A stretch of DNA of 64,000 nt, taken from Persicaria tinctoria. Its lineage: Eukaryota > Streptophyta > Magnoliopsida > Caryophyllales > Polygonaceae. Below the pieces are notes generated by a model. The model was given only the letters and a program-made list of their open reading frames with translations, was not told the origin of the DNA and ran no database searches. The position numbers were made by a program, and so were the translations under genes. Positions 40,783-53,136 of this stretch are shown here, piece by piece; position 1 is the stretch's first letter; the number at the start of each line of letters is the position of its first letter. Location: contig JBANSL010000014.1 in assembly GCA_037127255.1 (NCBI GenBank), forward strand, positions 71,469,646 through 71,533,645, written 5' to 3'.

Positions 40783-41019
40783 AAAATTTATTTTGTACTA
40801 GCCAACTTGGCGTGTATTTTATGGTTTTGTATATTCTGGTGTGCAACCTGACGGGTAAATGTATGACATTGATCACGTATCGTTGCCGGACAAAACCTTG
40901 TTTGAGTTGCAATTTGTTCGCATTACTGTTGATTAAATATCCATTGTTGGGAGGTGTATGTGCCAGTGTTGTTGTGTTATGGTGGAGTATCGAGTCACGT
41001 TGGAAATCATACACAAGAA

Positions 41020-41268
41020 ATGTTGCGAGTTTGGAGCCTTATTGGGATTCACAAACAAAAATGGTTGCAAGTATGAAGCCCTTTTGGGACTAACATACTA
41101 AATTAGTTATGAATATGAAGTCCTGTTGGGACTCACAAATTCGTATGGATTGGAGTATGGATTCTTGTTGGGATTCACATACTAAAATGTCTATGAATAT
41201 GGAGCCCTGTTGGAACTCACATATTCGCATGGATAAGAGTATGGATTCATGTTGGGACTCACAAGGAG
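41020..41268 (+). repeat. Tandem repeat of 42-43 bp encoding a 14-residue motif
   Basis: About six imperfect units share the core CCTGTTGGGACTCACA. On the plus strand they translate into 14-residue units such as MNMKSCWDSQIRMD, WSMDSCWDSHTKMS, MNMEPCWNSHIRMD and KSMDSCWDSQ. A further diverged unit precedes (near 40982-41020). The frame is kept across units and broken once, at 41092-41094 (TCA-like codon changed to TAA). The opposite strand is also open. I do not recognise the protein. Either this is a decayed repeat-protein gene or a minisatellite whose unit length happens to be a multiple of three. Confidence 0.6.
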
Positions 41269-41969
41269 TAAAGGAAGAGTTAAGTAATACATATATAAAA
41301 GACCAGTGCTTAAAATAACATGATATCAAGTGGATATAGAGTTTTTTGGAATTTTTGAGGTCCCAAAAGGATTCATTTATGTATGTAAAGGCATGATAAG
41401 CACTACTCCCGGTGTTCCTACATATGCAAGCAATTTTGAGCAAGAACATGCAAGGGCCAAAAACCCACAGATTGATCAGAACAAGTTTTATCAAGGAATT
41501 GTAGCTAAAGTTCCAATTCACACCATAATGTTTAAAGATACCGAGGACCATCATATCAGAGATTTCACAAATGATATCATCTTTACAATCGTCATTGATC
41601 GGTTTAGACATGCAATGGAGATTTATATTATTAAGATGATTAACATTAAAAAACAAGGTTGATATGGTACCTGTCTTAGTCTTAACACTGCGAGTAACCG
41701 CACTAATTGCCCCAAGAAGGAAGACAGTGCGGGAAGGTATGTAAAGATCTTCTTTACCCCTCCTCAAACGGACAGAGTGAGTCCAAGAGAGGAAGGACGC
41801 TAGGCATGCTCTAGTCTTCAGGGGTCGTTTGTTTCGGCTTTTGTAGATAGGTCTGAGCCTGACCGTAGCCTCTCGGATCCCAGAAATCCAAGAGTGTAGG
41901 CGGTGGGTGATCTGGTGGAGATAGAAGGAGAGGGGTATACCTGATGGAGGAAGCCTTGTAGCCAATCAT
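41269..41969. other. Unassigned region with an open frame
   Basis: A plus-strand open frame at 41330-41662 follows the 14-codon repeat and includes IFEVPKGFIYVCKG and NPQIDQNKFYQGI. It could be the degenerate continuation of the same former gene, but I recognise no family. A 291-codon minus-strand frame overlaps both this and the repeat; its composition is not convincing as protein. Confidence 0.3.
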
Positions 41970-43230
41970 CATCGGGTGATAATGCATATTTCATATAGGC
42001 ATTATAGGTGTTTCTTATTGCTATTAGGTAGAGGTTTTGCTATGTTTTGAGTCTAGTTTCATATATTGCTTGTGAAGTGTTCGAGTTCGGAATTTACGCA
42101 TTTTTGGTGTTTATTCTGCAGAATTACATTCCGACCTTGGATGGACTTTGGGAAGAGCTTAAGAAGCATGTTTTAGAGCATATGGAGGCTAGATGAGGAG
42201 CTAGAGAGGAGCAAGGAAGCACGACATTGGAATCTATTGAAGACAATTGAGGAACGACGAACACTACATAGGCGGTGCCCGCCGCCCTTTGCACGGCGCC
42301 CGTCGTTGACCTGTTTTTCAGATACGCGGTTTTGGATCCGAAGACATTATTTCCTTTTAGTTTATTCTATTTTCCTACTAGGGTTTTGCCGACTTATATA
42401 GTCTTTATTAGTTGTTTTTTCAGTTCCATTTAGAGAGAGAGAGAGAGAGACGATGTTAGACAATAGTACAATTAGAGAGGATTGACCTATGAGTTGCTAA
42501 ATTCATAGTTTCGCCTGTGATTCGAAGACATGGTTGTCTGGATTGTGAGGATTTGATTATATTTGATTATTCATGTTCTTAGTTATCATTTTGTGCTTAA
42601 TTATTATATTTGTGTTCCTTTCTATGCCTGATCAATATGTTAGGAATTGCATCTTAGCTATGAATTCGTTGTTGTTTTCTCGATAACAAACAAAGGTATT
42701 GATGGTAGTGATGTCTCTTTGTCTTTGTAGTGGATGATTTCAATTGATCTATGTTGTGTAGATTCGATTAGGGTTGAGTTCGGTATGCGCCTATTAGTCT
42801 TAATTGAGTTGAGTTGAGTCAATGTGTCAATTGGTCTTGATTACTTGAGTCCGTAATGCTATTCTTTAGTGATATTGAATAAGATGAGTGAATCTCTGCG
42901 GATTTCTCAACTTTAGTCAAGTAGACCTAGGAATATGAATAATTAATAGATCAATTCGAGGACCATGAATTCCAACCATTGCCAGAGAATTGCAGGTGAA
43001 ATGTTCTTTCTACTTTGATATCAATCTATTTGCGATCATAAATTTGGTTACTTTTACATCTTTGCTACTTGTTACGAATCATTGCTTTGCTATAAGAGTC
43101 TTTGCTTAGAGTTATTGAATATGAAATCGCTTCTTCATGTGGGTTCGACACCGGACTTCATCGCTATACTAGTAGTTATTTGGTTTATCAAGTGATTGAT
43201 TTCCTAATCTATTGGTTTGTGTTTAAGTTT
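41970..43230 (+). mobile_element. Possible LTR-retrotransposon remnant (solo LTR-like)
   Basis: The sequence begins near TGATAATGCATATTTCATAT. It later has GGGTTCGACACCGGACTTCA near 43141, a type of sequence common near the end of plant Ty3/Gypsy LTRs. No gag or pol is adjacent and I cannot define both borders or a target duplication. The assignment is tentative. Confidence 0.3.
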
Positions 43231-45286
43231 GGATATTATTACTAACTTGGGCCGGGAAGAGCGAAAATGTCAACGACGTTCGTCCTGCATCATCGGGACA
43301 AGCACATGAGAACAGTCTATGTGAGTTCCGGATGCAATTAGGAGGACAGTCAAGTGAGAACCGTTGTTGAGAAGGAGCAGCGCCCCATCCAGCGAGACAA
43401 TAGGCCGCCGGCTCAGCCGAGCACAAGACCACCGCCACCAGAGAAGCGCTTGAAACTTTTTTCTTTTTCTGAAATCGCACCTATCAGACTTAGATCCGCC
43501 CCAGAGACTTGCATCTATTTGCATATTGAGGCTTTCTTCCCCACTTTGCCATTGAAGCAAGTTCTTCTTCCCTCTTTTTGTGTTTTTACGGTGCTTGGTA
43601 CAGTTGATTTTGGGGTAGCAACCTTTGATCTTTGATAGAAATGACCTGTTGTTTTTCGAATTGAAGTAGATTTGAGGGGTGAGGTTGGATCTGGTTTGTA
43701 GGGTAGAGCTTATTTTTTAATTTTTGGGCTCTTATGTTATGATTGGTTTTAGTTAGTTATCCAAATTAGTTTTATGGACTACGTATTATTTTTGAAGTAA
43801 AAATAAATAAATAAAATTGTAAGGGTTTTGGGGCCAAATGTATAGTTAAGTTGAAAAAAATGTGAAAAAGCAGTCGCTGATAAGGGAAATCGAACCTAGG
43901 AGGGAGGAAAATAAAGTGTTTCTACCACCACTAGAACAAAGATTCTTACATAGACACATGCGGTCGGACCTTGTGAACCGCCCTTCTGACCGGCCCTGTC
44001 CACCAACATATCAATCCAGCGTCATTGTGTCAATCTCCCAAGTGATTTTTAATTCAATAATAGTATTGATATAAGAATCTTGATTAATTTCGTTTTCAAC
44101 ATAGAGAGATTTCCGATCGTGTTAAAATGCAATGTTCATTCTATATCATTTATGTAAAGAGTTGAGACTTAATGTAAAGTTGTTAGGCTCCTGTTGATTT
44201 GAATATTTGAAAATTGAAGGTATATAAAATTATTTTAATAAAGTATATTTTATATTTTATTTTGATTGACAATCATATACTGTGATTTATCTAGAGAGTT
44301 TTAAAACGAAAGATTATATTATTCATTTTAAAAATTAGATAAAAAGTTATATAAGTTTAAAATTTTAAAATATGGCTACCTATTATATATTACATGTTAA
44401 AAATACAACAATTTATATATTGACTCAATGTTTATTATATTGCTTTTCATATGCTTATTTTTGTCGGTCCTTCTTTCTTTGGCTCATTTATTTATTTTTA
44501 ATAGGAAAATGACAATGTTTTATCCTAAATCAGTACTCCCTTCGATAATAAATGTAAGAGTTTCATTATCAAAACTACGTGCACAAAAGTAAAAACTATT
44601 GTATTTATGATCGATTGAAGTATCATTCGTCGATGCATTATGTAGTATTAATTTAAAATTAATGAAGAGATATCTCCTTAATCCAAAATAACACCGAATA
44701 ACCTCTGAAAAATTTCTTATTCTGTCGCTTTACGTACCATATACACATTTCCCATGCTATAGGTAGATATTTTGCAGACTTTGGGGTATTTTGCAAGTTC
44801 ACTAGTCACCACTTTCGATCTTATATGGGCTGAATTTATTTGTTATGGTAATATAATTAACTTTTTAAGTAATAAAATTTCCTTAAGTGTGACTCGTCAG
44901 GGTAATAAAAGTGGCAGATAAGGTAACACTTTAGCCGCTTTGTTAATTATGCACTGATTACAAATAAAGACCTCTTAAATCTTATCCGAAATGATGCAAT
45001 CTTTTACCGGGCTTACACTGGCTATAAACAAAGACCTCTTAAATCTCATTTGAAATGACGCAAGCGGCTAGGTATTTTATTTCACCAGTCAAATTCTTGA
45101 TTCATCAAAAAAAAAAAAAGAAGGGATTGGCCATTCATCCTAGTCATTATATTTGATCTTGTATTAATAATTTCATAGATAACGACATACTTTTCAATTT
45201 ATTCACAAATACAACACACGTAATTTAGTCTTTTACTATTTATATATACCTTTTCGAAAACCATCTGAACTATTTTTATTTTTTTT
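43231..45286. other. Intergenic DNA, no gene seen
   Basis: Short open frames near 43223-43635 have no recognisable domain. A minus-strand tRNA-like stretch (box B-like GGTTCGATTTCC near 43895) may be a decayed SINE. Around 44957-45065, AAGACCTCTTAAATCT occurs twice, 66 bp apart. The remainder is AT-rich. Confidence 0.4.
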
Positions 45287-45478
45287 ATAATTACTGTTAT
45301 TAGTTGAGAAACAACACTCTAGATCTCCATTGATGTAATTGAGAGAAGGAGAAAGAGAGTAAACTAGTTTGTTATTCCCCAACTGAATGAATGAGCAAAA
45401 TCTGTTACAGAAATGCCTTTATATAGGCAATGTTCAACATGAGAAAGTAAAGACTAACAAATCTATTTATTACAAATC

Positions 45479-47230
45479 TATTTAAGGCCAATACAGTTCC
45501 TTTGGGTGGTCATCTTGATCTTACTAAAGTAAGAACTCCTTTATCTTCTGCTGAGATTAATAGAATGAAAAAAATCCCTTATGATGTTGCCGTTGGTTCA
45601 GTTATGTACTCAATGATATGCACTCGTCCAGATCTTGCTTTTGCTATAAGTGTTTTGAGTAGATTTATGTCTGATCCAACTGAGAAGCACTGGCAGGCCA
45701 TGAAATATATGTTGAAATATTTGTTTGGTACTGTGAAGCTTTGTTTGAAATATGTTGCAGGTCAAGGCTCTACTTATGAGCTATTTGGGTATCTTGATGC
45801 AGATTATGCCTCAAATAAAGACAATAGAAAGTCTACTACTACTTTTGTTTACACTTGGACAGGTAACTGTATCTCATGGAAATCCCAACAGCAACCTATT
45901 GTTGCCTTATCCTCCACTGAGGCTGAGTACATAGCAGCCACTGAGGCCTGCAAGGAAGCCATTTGGCTCCAAGGTCTCTTAAAGGAGATTGAAAAGAAAC
46001 ATTATACATCTACACTGCATATAGATAGCCAGAGTGCATTATACTTGTGCAGGGACCCTATGTATCACGAACGTACCATATAAAGAAAATAGCCAAAGTG
46101 CATCTACACTGTTAGGTATCATTTTATTCGTGAAAAGGTTGATGATAATGTTATCCATATAAAGAAAATAGATGGAACACATAACCCTGCAGATTTTGGA
46201 ACTAAAATTGTAACTGTTGATAAGTTCTTATTTTGCAGGGATTTCCTCTATTTGGAGGAAATAACTTGATAGCTGATGAAGTTACATGTACATGGGCCGA
46301 CGATGGACACAGCCCTCTGATCCACACCTAGGTTGGTTTGCCAAGTGCAGACTTAGAGAACTACATGGGCTATTGTTGAGATTTGTATATATATTTCTCT
46401 AAGTTTTGTTTATGTGTATATGTGTAACATTTCATGTATAGCATAGAGTTTATATGTTAAGTGGATATACAACATAGTTTTGGGCCTAGAGATGCTTGGG
46501 TGTTAACATCTTGGACTGGATTGAATTGAGCCCAATAGGGCTTGATCTCCTAACCAAGATGATGCCAAGAACTCGGCCCAGACTTGTTGGATCCACTGGC
46601 CCATTGGACAGCTGAGCTCGACACTGCTAGGGTTTGAAGCTTCCCTTGCTCCAAACGCAGCGTTTCACCTTAGGGTTTCTCTTGAGAGCCTATATAAGGG
46701 ATCCTGTTCACTTGAGCTCCTCACTTTTGTGGCCGGCGTCTCCAGGTAATCCAAAGAGAAAGAGAGTGAGAGCTTCTGGCGATTCTAGGGTTTGCTCCTC
46801 AAGCCACTTCCGTGCAATCGTCGCTCCCTCCGGCGAAGATCTTCTTCTCCGGATCTTCCTTTGGCAAAGGTGAAGGTCCTCCGGCGTTGCTAGCTCCTGC
46901 TGTCCTGGGTTTCCGACTTGGGATCTCGAATCTGTATCTTCGAGATCTAGAGTCTTTCAGGGAGTGTTCTTCTTCCTGTTTTTCGTTGTTTGTTCTATGC
47001 TTTATGTTCTTGTTTGCTTAGATCTTCCTTGTACGCATAAACTCGCCCCTGTTTTGTAATCTTCTCGATATAGTGGATTATGGCTGCCTCTTGAGGCCCC
47101 AAGGACGTAGGATCTTAGATCCGAACCTCGTAAAACTCTGGTGTCTCGTTTCTGTCTTTACATTGCTCGATCTTGCTTTAACCTCGAACACACATATCCA
47201 ACTTCGAATCTATTCGTTATTCGCATAACA
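45479..47230 (+). mobile_element. Ty1/Copia fragment B (RNase H end plus 3' LTR) nested in element A
   Basis: It comprises the 3' end of a Copia pol (45502-46268) and an LTR-like sequence from TGTTGAGATTTG (46374) to CGCATAACA (47230), with a TATATAAGG box near 46692. Its right end abuts element A's pol, where SQFLQDP coding is cut. Its left end abuts element A's truncated LTR, and the shared AAATCTATTTA at that junction suggests a deletion by microhomology. The 5' LTR, gag, protease, integrase and most of the reverse transcriptase are missing. Confidence 0.75.
45502..46083 (+). pseudogene. Copia RNase H domain (element B)
   Basis: The frame contains PYDVAVGSVMYSMICTRPDL, the end of the Copia reverse transcriptase region, then the RNase H signatures YLDADYASNKDNRKST (Asp), ALSSTEAEYIAATEA (Glu) and LHIDSQSALYL (Asp). 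A TAA at 46081 interrupts it. Related coding (IREKVDDNVIHI, ADFGTKI) continues beyond a disturbed stretch to about 46268. There is no upstream polyprotein, so it is not a functional gene. Confidence 0.8.
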
Positions 47231-50200
47231 ACATGGATCTTGCAAAAACTGGCTAAGCAACTGAACGATTTAGGACAAATCAGGACAGGTATTTGCAAGG
47301 AAATTTAATTTCCCAACCATACTTCTATAGAACTTAGGATTGGTTAATAAAGGACCCTAAACTGGAAACAACTTGGTGTTGAGAGGAAGTGGAGTAAGGG
47401 GGGCTTTGGAATAATCAGAGAAATGCATACCACTATCAGAGACAATTTCCTTTGCAAACTTCCTCTGAGACATGATGACAACACGATCTATGTATGTAAT
47501 TTCAATTCCCATAAAGTAATGAAGAATACCTAGATCTTTGATGCTGAATAAGGTATGCAAATGTTGTTTGATGTGTAAGATGGCATCAAGATCAGAGCCT
47601 GTAAGAATAATATCGTCCACATACACAACGACAATCACAACACTAGATGAGCTATGCTTTATGAAGAGAGAATATCAGTAAGCTTGGTAAACCATTGTCT
47701 GGAAGCCTGTTTGAGACCGTATAAAGATTTGATGAGACGACATTGTTGTGAGGATTAGGAATTCCTTGGGGAACTTGCATAATAACCTCCTCATTCAAAT
47801 CCCCATGTAAAAATGCATTATTGATATCCAATTGAAACAAAGGCCAATTCTGAGAAGTTGCAACGGAAATGAGGCACCTTACTGTTGTCATTTTGATCAC
47901 TGGAGAGAATGTATCAGCATAGTCAATCCTTTCTAATTAAGTGTAGCCACGAGCAACCAAACGAGCCTTATAACATTCCAACGAGCCATCAGATTTAAGC
48001 TTGATTTTTTACACCCTTTTGCAAGTAATGGGCTTCTTTCCTGCATGCAAATCAACTAACTTCCAAGTGTTATTTGCAGTTAAAGCATGGATCTCTTTAT
48101 TCATTGCATCAACCCAATTTGGATCTTTGGATGCTTGCTTAAAGGTGCGAGGTTCAACAAGGTTGTAGGCAGGTTTAGAAGTTGTGAAAGCAGAGGTAAA
48201 ACTGACACAACATTTATGTAAAACATCATCACGAGTAGTTGTATTGCATACATAGTCTTTGAGATGTATAGAAGCAGTGTGAGTGCGAGCACTGCGACGT
48301 AAAGGGTGTGGTGGTGAAGCAATTGAGACATCCAATATGGAATAATGGAAGGAGAAATATCATTGTTGGGAACAAACAAAGGATGATAAGATGAAGAATA
48401 AGAAGAGGAAGGATCTGCTGGTGATGTTGCTGGAAAAATGATGGGATGATCAAAATCCTGATGAAGCACATGCAATGTAGGTGAATCTGGGGATATTTTA
48501 TTGTGGAAAGGGAATATATGTTCATGAAAAACAACATCTCAAGAGGAGATAATTGTGTTGGTATGTATTTGGAGAACTTTGTAACCCTTTGTCCCAAAGG
48601 GATACCCAAGAAACACACATGGTTCTGCACGAGGTTGAAATTTATCACGAAAGGGTTTAGGTGTGGACACAAAGGAAAGACAACCAAATGATCTTAGATG
48701 ATCATATGTAGGAGATCGATTTAGAAAACAAGGTTTCATAGGGTGATTTGTGGTTTAAAGAAGGTAACGGTAATATGTTGAGTAGGTAGGTAGTTATAAG
48801 AAGTCATTCTCCCTAAAATTAAATTAGTAAATTGGATTGAAAAAGTAAGGCTCGGACAATTTCAAGTAAGTGTTTGTGTTTCCTTTCTACAACCCCATTT
48901 TGTTGGGGAGTGTAGACACAACTGGATTGATGAGAGATGCGTTTAGATGTGTAAAAGGACAAGGTTGTGGAACCTGAGAATTCAGGTGCATTGTCTGACC
49001 GAATGGTCTTCACATGGGTGTGAAATTGAATCTCAACAAAGGACAAAAACGATATGAGAATGGTAAAAGAATCTCCTTTGAATGTCAGTAAATGTGTCCA
49101 AGTGATTCTAGAAAAATCATCAACAATGGTTAAAAAATATTTGTATCCAATGTATATCGGTGATTGATATGGTCCCTATGTGTCAATATGAATTAACTCA
49201 AAGGGAAAAACATTTTTGTGCGCACTGAGGGAAAATGATTGTCTATGTTGCATGGCTTGAGGACATATACGACAAACACCAACATTTTTATTCAAAGCAA
49301 CAGAACCAGCAGAAGGTATGAATTTCAACAAATCAAACGGCAAATGTCCCAATCGACAATGCCATAGTACAACAATTGAAGTATTTGATGTTTTGGAATG
49401 TAAAGAAACAGAAAGAGAATGAGAAACCAAGCTTGCAGTAGGATCTGCAGAAGAGGAACTATCCAATATGTAGAGGCCTTTTAAGAGTTTACCAAGCACA
49501 TGTGTTTTCTTCGTTGAAGTGGCCTGAAGAAAACACGAACCAGGTGTGAAAACGATATGCATAGACAAATCTTTGGACAAAGTATGAATAAAGATCAAGT
49601 TGAATTGAAAATCAGATATATGTAATACATTATCCAAACAAATATAAGGTGTAATTTGGACAGTGCCTTTGTGTTTAATTGGAATTTGATAACCATTGAG
49701 GATGGTCATAAACTGAGGAGAAGACAAATGAGTGTAAGTAGTAAAGGATGAAAGTGTTGGGCAAATGTGGTCAGTTGCACCACTATCCAAGATCCAAAAA
49801 GAGTTAATATTTTGAGTAAAGAGACACAAGCTTGTACCTGCTAACACAACACTTGCAGAGACAGTCGGAGAAGATGAGTTTGCTAATGGTGAAGATGTCT
49901 CTGGATTGTGATGACTAAGAAGGTCCGTCAATTGATTGTATTGCTCAGATGTCAACACAGGAGGAGACTCAGAGGCATTGGCAGCAACCTTTATGTCATT
50001 GAAATGAGGAGGATTGACCTGCAGTTTGTAACACTTTGCAATAGTGTGGCCTGAGATCTTACAATGGTCACGGAATTCACCAGTGAGCTTGTAGCATCTG
50101 GAAATGGAATTGCCCGACACTTTGCAGTGATCACATAAGTAATTGGGATGACCATTTCCTCTTCCTCGGCCAATGTTTCCTGATGGTGACGAGTTGGAAG

Positions 50201-50966
50201 GAGATCCACAACCTCTACCTCCACCATTTCCTCTTCCAAAAGAGGTAAAAGCAACTGCATCAGAATTGGACGATGAAGGATTGGCAATTTCTCGTTCTTG
50301 TTCTTCTTGAGTAATGATCTTGAAAATCTCATCAAGATCTGGAAATGGACGCATCAACAGAAGTATACCACAAACAGAGTTGAAAGACTCATTAAGCCCC
50401 ATTAGAAATTGCATGATTTGCTGATTTTCAAGAATCTTATTCCAAGTATCACCAGATCTACAAGAACAAGTAGGAACCTCAAGAACCAAGATATATTCAT
50501 CCCATAAAATCTTCATTTTGGTAAAGAAAGTTGTAACATACAAATAACCTTGAGTTGTGGATGCCAGATCTCGTTGTAATTGATAAATCCGAGCTTGACT
50601 CGATTGCGCATATCGCTTGTTCAATTGGAGCCACATTTGCTTTGCGGTGGTGCAATACAACACGCTTTCTGCAATTTCCTTGCCGACGGAGTACAATAAC
50701 CATGAAATGACCATTCCATTGCAGTGCTCCCAGAGAGCGACGAGTGCCGGTGGCGAATTGGGATGAACGCAAGAACTTGTGATGAAACCAAGCTTGTTCT
50801 TGGCGAGGAGGGAGACTTCAACAGAGCGTCTCCAATGGTGAAAATTGCCGCTGGCGAGAAGACGAGTTGAGAGCACATAGTTCGGATGATCAGAATGGTG
50901 GAGATAGAGCTCATCGTTGGGATCAATGGCAGATGATTTTAAATTCGAACGATTGTTGTGAGCCAT
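47231..50966 (-). pseudogene. Copia gag-pol (element A), with stops and frameshifts
   Basis: The ATG at 50966 opens 596 codons. Gag contains QMWLQLNKRYAQSSQARIYQ, followed by two CX2C-type knuckle motifs (CDHCKVSGNSISRCYKL and DHCKISGHTIAKCYKL), the protease motif WILDSGATDHIC and the pre-integrase motif LWHCRLGHLP. A TAG replaces a tryptophan codon after LIHIDT (49176). The same frame then resumes into the integrase core (TIRSDNAPEFSG, YTPQQNGVVERKHKHLLE). Further frame changes precede reverse transcriptase segments [31 protein letters not shown] and YVDDIILTGSD. Coding ends in MVGKLNFLANT and SQFLQDP at the junction with element B. Confidence 0.85.
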
Positions 50967-51344
50967 GGAGAACGAAGATGAAAAACGAAGAAGAATGGAT
51001 CGAAAAATGCTAGCCTGATACCATGTTATCAGTTGAGAAACAACACTCTAGATCTCCATTGATGTAATTGAGAGAAGGAGAAAGAGAGTAAACTGGTTTG
51101 TTATTCCCCAACAGAATGAATGAGCAAAATCTGTTACAGAAATGCCTTTATATAGGCAATGTTCAACGTGAGAAATTAAAGACTAACAAATCTATTTATT
51201 ACAAATCATGTCGGGTCAATAATTACTAAAAGTATGAAATTATGTTTTTGTAAGTTAATATTTTATATAATTTTTATTATTGTAAAAAAACATGTATAAA
51301 TCATAAAATAAACAGAGGAATACCAATTTACTTTCATTTCATTT

Positions 51345-52263
51345 ATCTTTGGATCCTCATCGAGATTCAGTGAAGGTAGACCTGTCAAACGGGCCATTCA
51401 GGTCAGGTTCAGGTTGGGTCCCGGGTAATACAGGTTTCGGATATATTCGGGTTGACTTGAACTCGGGTTTGACCGGGTTTCGGGTCGATTTCGGGTTTGT
51501 CAAAATTTTCATTTTTAAATTAAAAAAAAATCACGATTTGATAATTTTGCCATAATTTTAAAATTTTAAAAATAAATACGTTGTAGTGCTTGTAATTATA
51601 TACTATATCTGATTTAAAATATTTGATTTTTATTATTTCTAGCAATTTTTAATAAAATGTAATACTGTAATATATAAATATCAAAATTTTAAATATTTTT
51701 TTTAAAATAATTGCATTAAAATTTGATATTTTATATATTATTACGTTTTATTAAAAAATAATTTTTATTATTTATCATAAATTTTAATAAGATGTAATAA
51801 TTGTAAAATATCAAATTTTTAAATAATTTTTTAAAAATAATTTCATGCAATTAGTAATAAGCATAGAATTGTTTTAATATTTTAATAATTTTTAAAAAAA
51901 ATTATCTTCTTAAAGAATGTGTTGAAAAATAAAAATATCAAATACTATCGATCGAACAGAGTATTATATATACAAATAAATATAAAAGTTGATTTGAAAA
52001 TGAAAGATCAAGTGATCGTAATTATCAAATGCAATAAATTGGAATCTACATAAGAAAAATCAATCATATATAATTATAGATCAAACGGGTCAATCGAGTC
52101 ACCGGGTCGAAACCCAGATTACCCGGAAAATTTTCGGATTTTTGGGTTCGGGTCAAAAAAAAATTCCGGTTCATAATTTTCGGGTTTGGGTCGAAAAGTT
52201 TTCGGACATTCGGGTCGACCGGGTCGGGTTGAATTTTTGCTTGATTAAAAAAAAATCTTTGGA
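51345..52263. repeat. Inserted sequence with GGGTCGGGTT-type motifs, flanked by ATCTTTGGA
   Basis: ATCTTTGGA occurs at 51345-51353 and 52255-52263 as a possible target duplication. Near the left end are ACCTGTCAAACGGGCCATTC and repeated CGGGTTTGACCGGGTTTCGGG; near the right end are related motifs in inverse orientation (ACCGGGTCGAAACCC), separated by AT-rich DNA. This recalls non-autonomous DNA elements of the TGTCAAACGGGT type, but clean terminal inverted repeats are not visible. Confidence 0.45.
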
Positions 52264-53136
52264 CCCCTATATAGCTAGGTTTATTGGTAAATTGCTTTGA
52301 AACCAAGTACTCCTTGGAACATGCATCACATTCAATTCACACATATGATTCGTCCTCAATGAAACCAAAATGGCTTCTTCTTTATGTCATTTCATATTTT
52401 TATCCTCTCTTTCTCTCATGTGTTGGTGTACTTCTCTTTGTTAATTGGATTCAACCTTCAATCGTACTACCTTTCAAATAACCAACAACTTATGTCGGGG
52501 AAGCACGTCAAGATGTAACTCATTTTTTCCAAATTAGAACCATACTAGCGTAGTGCCCGTGCGTTACGCACGGGATTTGTAAAATATACGGAGTATTATA
52601 TTTTATAGAAGATATTACCATATTTTATTTACATTATATATTAGATATATTATACTATTATAATAATATGAAAACGATATAGCAAAATAATATAAATTTG
52701 AATTTAAAAAAATATAATGCTTATATTATATCAATATATAATATATGTGGCAAAATGTCAATGTCTCACCTTCCTAACAGGATCGGGTTTGAGATTTGAA
52801 ATGCCCATAATAGGATATAAAAATGTGGCCCTCTACTAATATTTTTTGCTATGTTAATGGATTGGAAAGTAAGACTAAATAATTTGATAGTTCGACTACA
52901 AAGTTTAGGTGAATAGGGATTTAATAACTTTTGGATGGAGAGCACGTAAAATGTCGAATACATCAACGGATGAACTGCATGTACAAATGGACGTTGTAAA
53001 ATGTAAATGTAAATGGATTAAATTGGATGAGTATAAACTATGGACCACTTTGTAATTGGATCGGTCTTTAAAGGTTTTAAAAATTAAAAAAAGAAAAAGA
53101 AAAAAAGAGAGGAGAAAACGATGAAAAGATAGCACC
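52264..53136. other. Intergenic AT-rich DNA
   Basis: It contains CTAGCGTAGTGCCCGTGCGT followed by TACGCACGGG near 52547, a short palindromic motif also partly seen near 37320 and 55163. No gene is recognised. Confidence 0.4.

Larger units (their letters stand above)
45295..51218 (-). mobile_element. Ty1/Copia LTR retrotransposon A, nested and inactivated
   Basis: The 5' LTR is at 51024-51218 and a truncated 3' LTR at 45295-45478, in the same orientation. They are nearly identical where they overlap. Next to the 5' LTR is TGGTATCAGGCTAGC, a Met-tRNA-type primer-binding site. Both outer ends are flanked by ATAATTAC (45287-45294 and 51219-51226), eight bases instead of the usual five. Gag-pol runs on the minus strand down to 47231. 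There it is interrupted by an oppositely oriented Copia fragment that replaces RNase H and the start of the 3' LTR. Confidence 0.85.

Noticed and set aside
41090..41965. 291-codon minus-strand frame
   Set aside because: Its repeats are the reverse reading of the 14-codon tandem repeat, the remainder has no domain, and composition is atypical.
43354..43635. Plus-strand open frame of 93 codons
   Set aside because: No domain, no splice context and an overlapping frame on the other strand of equal quality.
52546..52575. Helitron end (CTAG with GC-rich hairpin GTGCCCGTGCG/CGCACGGG)
   Set aside because: There is no TC start, and the hairpin is not followed by CTRR at the right distance.
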